41,793 bases of DNA from Candidatus Poribacteria bacterium (lineage in GTDB: Bacteria > Poribacteria > WGA-4E > UBA9662). Where the stretch lies: assembly GCA_002709695.1 (NCBI GenBank), contig PAQF01000061.1, positions 1-41,793 of the forward strand, in the 5' to 3' direction. Under the pieces are notes generated by a model. It made no database searches. It was given only the letters and a program-made list of their open reading frames with translations, and was not told the origin of the DNA. This document shows positions 27,285 through 34,809 of this stretch, piece after piece. Position 1 is the stretch's first letter; each line of letters starts with the position of its first letter. A program made the translations under genes and the position numbers.

Positions 27285-28175
27285 TTGGCATTTAATAGAT
27301 TGCATCGTTTAGACCTAAGGATTGCTTTGTTGGCTCTGACTGCGTTTACGTGCGTGTTGTGCATATACTTTATCTTTTCAAAAAATCTAGTAGCTAAAAA
27401 GAACAACCAATTTCCCTTGATATATCCGGCCAAACTTCCTTATAAACGGATTGGAAACATTTGTCAAAATCGAATTAGAGAACCTTCTGGTATTACCTAC
27501 CATCCTAACCGGAAAAGTCTATTTGTTATTGGTGACGAAGGTCATCTCTATGAAATAACAACGGATGGTTATTTAATTCGCTCTAAACGTCTAAAACGAA
27601 GGGATTTCGAGGGAATCACAGTCGATCCATTTAGCGGGCGGCTGTATACCGTTGTTGAGGGTGATGATGCAATTCTTGAAATAGATCAAAAAACTCTGCG
27701 GGTTATTCGAAAGTTTGAAATAAACCGAAAATTTAATGGTCAGGAATTACTGAAGAAGAAAGGGACTGGGTTGGAAGCAATAGTCTTTGTGCCTGATATA
27801 TCGCATCCGGAAAGAGGCACATTTTGGGTGGGCAATCAATCTTTCGATCTTCGATCAGGTAAAGAACCTTCAATAATTTGTCAAATCAATATTCCACTTC
27901 TTTCATCCAGGAAAAAGAAGACTAAGGGGAAGATCATCGACTTTTTTCTTATGAATGCAATTGACATTTCTGGACTTACCTATGACATAAGGCGTAATCA
28001 ACTGGTTGTTATCAACGATAAGCCCAATTTGCTACAGGAAGTAGGGTATGATGGAAAAGTTCTTCATCAATATCAGTTACCGGGAAAAGGTCAGGAAGGT
28101 ATTACGCTGGATACTATGGGATATATTTATATTGCACAAGAAGACGGAAAGGTTATCAAATTCAAAACCCGTTAA
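27285..28175 (+). CDS. SdiA-regulated-like beta-propeller protein, membrane-anchored
   Basis: The protein has 296 residues. An N-terminal hydrophobic stretch (IALLALTAFTCVLCIYFIF) acts as an anchor or signal. A single propeller follows with repeated strands: EPSGITYHPNRKSLFVIGDE, GHLYEITTDGYLI, DFEGITVDPFSGRLYTVVEG, DISGLTYDIRRNQLVVINDK and QEGITLDTMGYIYIAQEDGK. This order matches the SdiA-regulated (PF06977-like) family, which is related to phytase-like propellers; its function is unknown. The start is a TTG with only a weak upstream GAAG, as no ATG precedes the hydrophobic segment. Its stop overlaps by a few bases the end of a converging broken gene. Confidence 0.8.
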   Translation: MAFNRLHRLDLRIALLALTAFTCVLCIYFIFSKNLVAKKNNQFPLIYPAKLPYKRIGNICQNRIREPSGITYHPNRKSLFVIGDEGHLYEITTDGYLIRSKRLKRRDFEGITVDPFSGRLYTVVEGDDAILEIDQKTLRVIRKFEINRKFNGQELLKKKGTGLEAIVFVPDISHPERGTFWVGNQSFDLRSGKEPSIICQINIPLLSSRKKKTKGKIIDFFLMNAIDISGLTYDIRRNQLVVINDKPNLLQEVGYDGKVLHQYQLPGKGQEGITLDTMGYIYIAQEDGKVIKFKTR

Positions 28176-28501
28176 AAAAGAGCATATGAGGTTTTGAAAA
28201 GAAAACTGAAGCTGGAATCAATTGGTTTTTCACAAAAGATGGCTTTATCAGCCTTCACTGATGCCTCAATCAAATCCGCGTGCGTGTCCGTGGCAGATGC
28301 AATGACAACAGCTTTAATATCAGGATTAGACAATGGCTCGTCGGTGCTGGTTACGGCTAGCGTACCATAGCGTCTGGCCAGTGTTTCAGCACGACTCTTG
28401 TCGCTGTCCACGATACAGGCAAGTTCAGCACGATCAGAAACTGCTATGTTTGCCGCGTGGAGAGAACCCATTCGACCGGCCCCGATAACGCAAAATTTCA
28501 T
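28172..28501 (-). pseudogene. Truncated Gfo/Idh/MocA oxidoreductase (N-terminal Rossmann half only)
   Basis: The first ~98 residues are a good Rossmann domain: MKFCVIGAGRMGSLHAANI, ACIVDSDKSRAETLARRYG, DIKAVVIASATDTHADLIEA and AIFCEKPID. This resembles inositol 2-dehydrogenase-like members. Right after the EKP motif the sequence becomes unrelated (SSFSFLFKTSYALF) and stops. The catalytic C-terminal domain of ~230 residues is missing, so it cannot be an active enzyme. The start and ribosome binding site (AAGGA, seven bases) are intact, so a short product may still be made. The break point lies where the converging propeller gene ends, suggesting a deletion or rearrangement there. Confidence 0.85.
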
Positions 28502-28531
28502 GTGTTTATCCTTTCCTTCGCAACTTCAACC

Positions 28532-28930
28532 TTAGTCCATTCCCCACCTTTTTCCTGCGATGTGGATGTAACTTCTATACGTGCCAAACCACATGATTCC
28601 ATCGTTAGCTTGATAGATGTCGGTGACTTGGTTATCTCCTAAGCCATTGGCTGTGGATAGCGAAAAGATCGACAATATCCTCGATCGATAGAGGCTCCAA
28701 GTTAGAGTCCCACCTTGGGCTGTTTTGATGGTATCCCCAACTTTAGGATTCATATTGGCTTCACCATCAACATTTTTCAAGTAGTCTTGATCGATGTTCC
28801 TACCAGAGAAAGAACCTAGTATCAGCCAATCTTTGATGAAGTTACCATCTATTTGATTGACTTGTGCTGTTGAGTGATAAGTGGCAAACAGGCATAAAGC
28901 TGGAATCAGGACCAGGTACCATTTCATCAT
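28532..28930 (-). pseudogene. Truncated regulator-propeller (Reg_prop) secreted protein
   Basis: The frame of 132 residues has a signal peptide (WYLVLIPALCLFATYHSTA), then IDGNFIKDWLILGSFSGRN, then directly one two-component-regulator-propeller repeat, ANGLGDNQVTDIYQANDGIM followed by WFGTYRSY. Proteins of this build normally carry many such repeats and are several hundred residues or longer. Here only one repeat remains before the stop, and the linker between the leader domain and the repeat looks shortened. I read it as a gene that has lost most of its repeats. A functional short form cannot be excluded. It lies just upstream, on the same strand, of the truncated oxidoreductase. Confidence 0.65.
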
Positions 28931-29009
28931 ATTGCTCGTCAGTTATGCTGAGAATTCAGATGAAGCATTCTATCATAACTGTTGTCTTAGGGGAAAGAGG
29001 CAGGTCGAC

Positions 29010-29336
29010 CTAATTCTGTAACCTTAATAGTGGAACAATAATCAATTGCGACAGCAGGCGGTTAAGATTACCCCCCAAAGAATTCGCTAACTCTTCCGAG
29101 GCTATCCGATCAGCTTCAAATGAACTCCTAGCCAACGCTTTAGCTCGCGCTATTAAAGTCCGTGTCGTTTCAATGGCTTCGATATATTTTTCTATCAAGT
29201 TAGACAACTGAAGACTAATGCTGGTCTTATACCAGTTAGATTTCCAGCGATGAAGTTCCTTTGCTACCGATTTATGTTGCTTCCACCAACCAGCCTTTTC
29301 TTGTGGACTATCGGTTTGACCACGTTCCTCACATAA
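29010..29336 (-). pseudogene. Open frame without a start, in frame after the stop of the large GH-like gene
   Basis: Immediately after the TGA of the 29337-32831 gene the same frame stays open for 108 residues. It is clearly protein-like: EKAGWWKQHKSVAKELHRW, then helical segments with LIEKYIEAIETTRTLIARAK and FEADRIASEELANSLGG. No ATG occurs near its beginning; the first usable start would be a TTG at 29207 in the middle of the helical part. It is probably the 3' remains of a separate gene, joined by deletion to the end of the GH-like gene. A read-through extension is the less likely alternative. I do not recognise the family; the heptad-like pattern suggests a coiled coil. Confidence 0.55.
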
Positions 29337-32300
29337 TCACTGCTGAATTGGGTCAAGACGCCAAACAATCAAGTTCCCCCAGCCGATCTCTGTCTCAAGA
29401 CCAGCTTCTAGTTGTTTCCGGGTCATCTCCTTGGGTTCGGCGCCTTCCGGACCAAGACGGGTAACCCTGTAACGCCTAGCGGGCAAATGGAAGGCAGACA
29501 ACCGTGTCTTGACTGGTGTGGGATCGGATTCCTCATCTGTCTTCGTCCACCACAGGAAATGTTGTTGCTTCTCAGGAATTTCTCGATGAAGCACAAGATA
29601 TCGCGTTTCGCCCAAGCGCAGATAGTTGGTGACATACTCGCCGGTGTTGGGATGGACTCGCACCCAGCGTCTGGAACCCGTCCAAGTGAGCAGGTCATCG
29701 ATGAAGAGAGGTTCTGCCTGCGTCATGTAGTATCCGACATTCAGCGGACGAACGAATAATAGGATCTCCCCATTACCGTAGGAGAAGCGGACAACGGCTG
29801 GCTGTCCGTTTTCGAACCGGGCCTCAATCTTTGCTCCCGCGGGGATATCTACTTGCTTCGGAGGGCAACCCACTAAGTGTAGAACCTTCTCCCGGATAAA
29901 CAGGTTCAGCTCACTTTTTGCTTCAATTTCATCCTGTTGGGAATATCGCGTTTTGGCCGTGTCAACCCAACCGAAGGAAGAAAGCAGACCTGTGGGTTCC
30001 TCGCCTTCACCAGTAAAGCGACTTGCTGCCGCAGGGTCAAAGAAAACAAGACGACCGCCCCTTCTTACAAAAGCTTTCACTTTCTGAATACCTTCAGAAT
30101 TGATTTCAGGTCTCGTAAGGATCAAGCACTTGCGACCATCCCATGCTTCCTGCGGGTAATAATCACGTAGCATGTGATTTGGAACTTGGGCTCGGTAACG
30201 GAACAGATAATAGAGAGACTCATCTGAATAGCTGGCAAAGTCTATCTTTGGAATCTCCGTGGCTGACATTTCTGCCAGCACAGCACTCCAGATGCTCTGC
30301 CTTTCCAGTCCGGATGATATTGTCGGAGTTTGATGGCCCGGATGCATTATGTTGTAGAACATGTTCATATGCATACTTGCACCTCCGAAAAGTAGCATGC
30401 CTGCAACTATCTGATCCGCGTCCCACTTGCCTCGCTTCGGCCCAGGGACAATAGCTTGGTATTCAGCCTGCCAGATGCTCTTATTCAGAAAAGCACGATC
30501 AGCATAAGAAATACATTTTACAGGGGTATCCCCATGACCGGTACTCGCATATCCACCGCTTGTGAAAACCTCTCTCAGATAGGAATCCTCGTCAATCCCC
30601 CAGTAAGGATGATAGAAGGAAGTCGGTCTGGTATCGCCTTCTGCCCGAAGTGTTCCGCTAAAGAAGTCTACATAGAATTCGCGAACCACTTCATTCTTGA
30701 AGGCCATCACGTCACGATAATATAGAGTACTTTTCCATGCCTCCCTGTCTAATTCTGGCATAGGAATCATAACATCATCCCAAGAGGTATATTCAGAACC
30801 ATAGCGCTCATTGACCTGTTTCAAGGATAACACGAGCTTCTCCTGCAGAAAGCGACGAAACGCATCTTGGGATGAAACCGAATAACCTGCGAACCCCCCA
30901 TCGTGATCCACAAAGAATATATCTGTCTGGTAGTTCCATGCCACTACATCCATGTCGTTCTTAATATGATCATAGACTCCTACGAGAATCCGGCGAATCA
31001 GATCCCGATAGATGGGGTTACTATGGTCTGGAAAGTACTGACAATTCCACAGTTCTTTGCGCCAGTGTGTAAGACCTTGGTAATCCTCCTGACACTCCCA
31101 TGGTAACCACTCCGGATCCCAGCGATGGTTTGGCGGGGCAGGTGCGATTACAGTGACCAAACCGGATTGGCGGGCGTAACTCAGCCGCTCTTCCAGGTTG
31201 CGGGTGCGCACAAATCCAGGCAGAGGTGCGATTTCCCACGGATTAAGCAGCATCTTTACACCGGTGAGGCCAATCTCCTTCCAAATCGTACATGACTTGT
31301 CATAAACTTCATGAAAAGGCCCCCATTCTGCGTCTGTCCATGTCCCTTTATCACCAGTGGTCATCAGCCTTTTCCCACTACCAACAAGGTCACTCAGTAT
31401 TGGCTGGCACTTAATCTTTTTGCTCGTTGCTCGTTGAACATCACGGACGGCGAATTTCAGCTTCTGACGATCAAGCACCTGTTTGCCGTTAAGCAATTCA
31501 GCAATAAGAAAATATGCATCTCCCTTGTTTTTCACTTTCCATGACCATCGCAGGTCACAAAAACCATCAGCTGCATCAACAGGGAAAACCTGTTCACTGA
31601 GAACCTCGTCGGGCAAAGCATCAATACGGCGGTTCTGGCGGATTACCATTCTCAACTTAGTTCCATCAGGAAGTTTCCTTTCCTCGTGAGGAGTAATTCT
31701 GACAAGAAGCGCAACCTCATCCTGCGCTGGATAAATGTGATTCTCCTGCCCCGTGTCTAACCGAAGGACCCCCACGTCTTTGGCATCGTTCAGGCGAGGC
31801 AGGCTCTTCCAATCCACAGATGCCGGTGCTCCCAATTCTCCTCGGATAACGGCCACCCGGACTCTCTTTTCTCCAGCTAGGGCGCCGTCTGCACTCCATG
31901 CCCGCAGTTCTATCCAGTATGTGCCTGTCCGGTTCAGGTCCAGTTCGACTCGCTCCTGATAAGCCTGTTCTAGGTTAGGCCGTATCCATGCCAGATTCTT
32001 AGAACCAGCCATAAAAACAGGCCCTTGGTACACGTCTCGAACCGTCCACCCGAGGTAATATTCCTTAGACTCATTGATGACCAGATCAACTGGTATCTGG
32101 GTCTTACCCGACCCGTATGGGTTTAGTCCAAGCAGGTTATTCCAGCCTTGAATGTCTTCGTAACCTAGGTACATCTGCCAGCGAGTGTGGTTTAGATAAT
32201 CAATGGTATCGGCCTCAGCATCACGCAGGTAACATTGACCATCGGTCTTTGCGGCAAGAATCACCTTGAGTCCTGTAATAGCCTTTGGTCCCATGGGTCC

Positions 32301-32831
32301 ACCGCCGGGTGCTGCTTTACCTATTCCTGGAAACGAATCTCGCAAGCCGCCTACCCAGACACTGGAAACCTTACGCCAGTTGACTCCCGCACCAAGGTTA
32401 GCTTGAAATGGCCGCTCTATACCATCGGCACCTTTGATAAGCCATTGAAAGCGCAGGTAAGACACCTTCTCCAAGCAAGTGTAAATGTTTATTCTCTGTG
32501 TCCTCTTTGGAAGAGGAATCGGCTCTACGGGCCGAAGCACGAAAGTGTTGTTAATATCACCCTTGAGTTTCAGCCTGAGGACCCCACCACCAGCCTGGAT
32601 GGCTTTGGCCGTACCAGCCTGTGGCTTTTCCAGAACCCAATTTATCCCGAATGGACCAAGTTCTGAGGCCGGTCCGAATCCCTGTGCCTGCGGATCGGCC
32701 AGCGGGTTAGTTACGGCCTCCTGTGCATCTACTCCCGAGTCGTAGTAGGGTGCGGGCTGTTCGGCAGAAGACGCAATGGCAACTACGATGAAGACTATGA
32801 CCATAGAACTGGCGACTCCCAACACTCTCAC
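29337..32831 (-). CDS. Large secreted GH42-like beta-galactosidase-type protein
   Basis: From the preferred GTG at 32831 this is a protein of ~1164 residues. A signal peptide (VLGVASSMVIVFIVVAIASS) is followed by a jelly-roll domain (NINNTF-like strands to QMYLGYEDIQGW), Ig-like strands, then a TIM-barrel region with LTGVKMLLNPWEIAPLPG, YARQSGLVTVIAPAPPNHRW, VVAWNYQTDIFFVDHDGG and FRRFLQEKL...LNERYGS-like text, typical of GH42 (the segment is LKQVNERYGSEYTSWDD). A trimerisation-type domain follows (VKAFVRRGGRLVFFDPAA). It probably cleaves or binds glycans outside the cell. AGGAGAAGGA precedes the GTG; the frame extends to a TTG at 32879. The gene is visibly richer in G+C than its surroundings, so acquisition by transfer is possible. 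Confidence 0.78.
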   Translation of the reverse strand: MRVLGVASSMVIVFIVVAIASSAEQPAPYYDSGVDAQEAVTNPLADPQAQGFGPASELGPFGINWVLEKPQAGTAKAIQAGGGVLRLKLKGDINNTFVLRPVEPIPLPKRTQRINIYTCLEKVSYLRFQWLIKGADGIERPFQANLGAGVNWRKVSSVWVGGLRDSFPGIGKAAPGGGPMGPKAITGLKVILAAKTDGQCYLRDAEADTIDYLNHTRWQMYLGYEDIQGWNNLLGLNPYGSGKTQIPVDLVINESKEYYLGWTVRDVYQGPVFMAGSKNLAWIRPNLEQAYQERVELDLNRTGTYWIELRAWSADGALAGEKRVRVAVIRGELGAPASVDWKSLPRLNDAKDVGVLRLDTGQENHIYPAQDEVALLVRITPHEERKLPDGTKLRMVIRQNRRIDALPDEVLSEQVFPVDAADGFCDLRWSWKVKNKGDAYFLIAELLNGKQVLDRQKLKFAVRDVQRATSKKIKCQPILSDLVGSGKRLMTTGDKGTWTDAEWGPFHEVYDKSCTIWKEIGLTGVKMLLNPWEIAPLPGFVRTRNLEERLSYARQSGLVTVIAPAPPNHRWDPEWLPWECQEDYQGLTHWRKELWNCQYFPDHSNPIYRDLIRRILVGVYDHIKNDMDVVAWNYQTDIFFVDHDGGFAGYSVSSQDAFRRFLQEKLVLSLKQVNERYGSEYTSWDDVMIPMPELDREAWKSTLYYRDVMAFKNEVVREFYVDFFSGTLRAEGDTRPTSFYHPYWGIDEDSYLREVFTSGGYASTGHGDTPVKCISYADRAFLNKSIWQAEYQAIVPGPKRGKWDADQIVAGMLLFGGASMHMNMFYNIMHPGHQTPTISSGLERQSIWSAVLAEMSATEIPKIDFASYSDESLYYLFRYRAQVPNHMLRDYYPQEAWDGRKCLILTRPEINSEGIQKVKAFVRRGGRLVFFDPAAASRFTGEGEEPTGLLSSFGWVDTAKTRYSQQDEIEAKSELNLFIREKVLHLVGCPPKQVDIPAGAKIEARFENGQPAVVRFSYGNGEILLFVRPLNVGYYMTQAEPLFIDDLLTWTGSRRWVRVHPNTGEYVTNYLRLGETRYLVLHREIPEKQQHFLWWTKTDEESDPTPVKTRLSAFHLPARRYRVTRLGPEGAEPKEMTRKQLEAGLETEIGWGNLIVWRLDPIQQ

Positions 32832-33580
32832 GATTTTGATCCTTCTCCTGAGGGCAAGATTGACTGAATCCCCTTCCAATAACGGGCATTAGCTCAATTG
32901 TCCTTCGAACCCCAAGTTGTAGAGATATAGGAGCACATCATAAGACGAAATTTGGAAGCTGTCAAGTAATGATCAACCAGGTTAAGCTAGACCGGTGAGA
33001 GATAAACTAAGAAGAGACTAACCTTGGTCTGGACTCCTGTCAACCACTGACACGACAAGGGCTGATTGTTCAAGTCGATGGGGTTGTTTTTGTATCAGTC
33101 ATTCGGAGTGTTGTATCAGAAAACAAGAGTCTAGTTGCGAGAAGGAAAAAGGTTACCAGTTAGGGATACTGATGCCCATCTGATTATCCTGTACAGATCT
33201 TTACGCTGTCTTGGTACCTGTTCTTTTGCGCTGGATTCGCTTGGTCCAAAGTTATGCCAAAAGAGGCCTTTTTGTATGGATGGGTCTTTATGCGATGACT
33301 CAACCCCGAGAAACAATGATCAGATTCTTTTGAGCTACGACAATCAAGCAACAATGCGTGCAAAATCTGCTCATTATCATACTCAGGCATATCAACGCAA
33401 AATTCACGGACCGAACTGTTAGTAACACGATTAACCCAAATTATGCCTATAACCCGCAGGGACAGATCAGCATCCAAAAACCCCGAAAAATCTGGTAACT
33501 CCCTACTCTGATCTTTGAATCATTATATTCATCTTCATATTCGCCTTGTACATAAGTTTTTAACTTAAATACAACTCTGC
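32832..33580. other. Intergenic region with possible traces of decayed genes
   Basis: About 750 bases upstream of the large GH-like gene hold no supported gene. A plus-strand stretch at about 33012-33163 (GLIVQVDGVVFVSVIRSVVS, then ARRKKVTS) looks like coding DNA and faintly resembles the membrane-fusion-protein (HlyD/RND adaptor) C-terminal region. It has no start. Overlapping 60-97 codon frames on both strands near 33131-33477 are uninformative. Confidence 0.35.
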
Positions 33581-34030
33581 CTACCTGTTATAAACGCTAA
33601 TTACCTTGGGCTCTGTTCTGTCTCCAACAGTGACTGCGACAATATATGCTCCCGTTGGTACAATCTCGTTATCGCTATCCATGCCACTCCAAGACAAAGC
33701 ATTTCTTCCTTCTGATAAGATTCGGTCGTAGGCTAGCAGTCGAACTAAATGTCCCGCTACATTGTAGACTTTGACCGTGGCTGAAGCCGGCTTATTCAGG
33801 TTAAAGGAAATGGTGGTTTCAGTATTCAAAGTGTTTCCCCTCGGTGAAAACGCTCGTGGCTGACAAGTAAGACTCCCTTTAGCTATCATGGCTGAATCAT
33901 CTGCTTTCACTTCATCAACTGCCATTACCCCATACCTTCCAAACTCTGTGATTGCAACCGATACCTTTTGGATTCCAGATTCTACTGTCCCTCCTTTTGA
34001 CTTCCAGTCGCTTCCATCCCATGTTTCCAA
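33581..34030 (-). pseudogene. C-terminal fragment with FlgD-Ig / sorting-type domain
   Basis: The frame ends with a complete FlgD-Ig-like domain: PRAFSPRGNTLNTETTISFN, LNKPASATVKVYNVAGHLVR, GRNALSWSGMDSDNEIVPTG and AYIVAVTVGDRTEPKVISVY. Ahead of it is WDGSDWKSKGGTVESG ... TEFGRYGVMAV, the end of a preceding beta domain. Such domains sit at the far C-terminus of large secreted proteins and may serve in cell-surface attachment or type IX-like secretion. No signal peptide or body remains. The frame begins inside, and out of phase with, the truncated GH-like gene, so it appears to be the tail of a lost gene. Confidence 0.75.
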
Positions 34031-34731
34031 TACATCCCTCCGTTCGGCCCATCAATCCACATCTTTCCATATAAAGCGAAAACCTTTCGCCTTGGATCAT
34101 AAATCACGTCAACAGCATCAGACATCGAAAGCAGAATATCCCAAGATTGATCCAGGTCGCTATCAAATGGAACTGCCTGACCATAATTACCATAAGATGA
34201 CTTCAATAACGGAGCTCGAGAATGTTTTTTCCAACGAATACCATCAGCAGAAAAAGCAACGCACAAACCAGGATATTCATTTTTCTCGTCCTGAACAAAA
34301 TCAAAATAAGCCATTTTATAATGTTGATTTGGATCCTTTTCATTTGGGTCAACAATAACTGAGTTGACATATCGAAGTGAATGACCTCCATTCCCAATTA
34401 ACACAATATTAGTTTCTTTAATTTCATTAAAATTAAAGAGATTCAGATCAGGTTTTATAAAATGAATACCATCATCCGATTCAGCATAACAAACAATACA
34501 TCGATGAGTTGCCTCCTCTGCTCGATCACCCGCAAATGACTGGTACCATAACTGATACTTGCGTGTAAGATGATTCCGATATATACTCGTCCAAGCAATA
34601 GCTGTTTCCCATGGTCGATCTGGCGTAATCAACGGGTTAGCATGATGACGAATGGGAGAGTTCAGTACACGTCGTGTACCGGAACGATAAAGTATGTCAT
34701 GATCATCTACGAAAAGTATGGTTGAAGACAT
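33982..34731 (-). pseudogene. Truncated GH32/GH43-like propeller protein
   Basis: The 249-residue frame begins MSSTILFVDDHDILYRSG, with the same LFVDD opening as the intact protein at 952-2541, and continues with blades AWTSIYRNHLTRKYQLWYQS, CYAESDDGIHFIKPDLNL and AFSADGIRWKKHSRAP. After YGKMWIDGPNGGMYWKHGM it breaks off and the frame ends with unrelated codons at the junction with the FlgD-Ig tail. About half of the expected length is missing. The start is good (AGGA, eight bases before the ATG), so a partial product could be made, but a closed propeller is unlikely. Confidence 0.7.
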
Positions 34732-34762
34732 TTCTTGATTCCTCGCTGATTTTCCAAGAATA

Positions 34763-34799
34763 TGGGATTAGTCGGCTTCTGCTAATCCGACTAATCCCA
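34763..34799. repeat. Perfect 13-bp inverted repeat (hairpin) between two minus-strand genes
   Basis: TGGGATTAGTCGG at 34763-34775 is exactly complementary to CCGACTAATCCCA at 34787-34799, with an 11-base loop. It starts 11 bases past the stop of the DUF6785-like gene and ends 32 bases before the next start on that strand. No T-run follows in either direction, so it is more likely an mRNA-stabilising or attenuating hairpin, or a dispersed palindromic repeat, than a standard intrinsic terminator. A weak terminator remains possible. Confidence 0.75.
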
Positions 34800-34809
34800 G
34801 CCCACCTGA

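Noticed and set aside
33012-33163. Plus-strand frame GLIVQVDGVVFVSVIRSVVS resembling a membrane-fusion (HlyD/RND adaptor) fragment.
   Set aside because: Coding-like, but similarity is general, no start exists and no partner genes are nearby; kept only as a possible remnant.
33131-33477. Overlapping frames of 61-97 codons on both strands.
   Set aside because: No recognisable motif or ribosome binding site on either strand; composition gives no preference.
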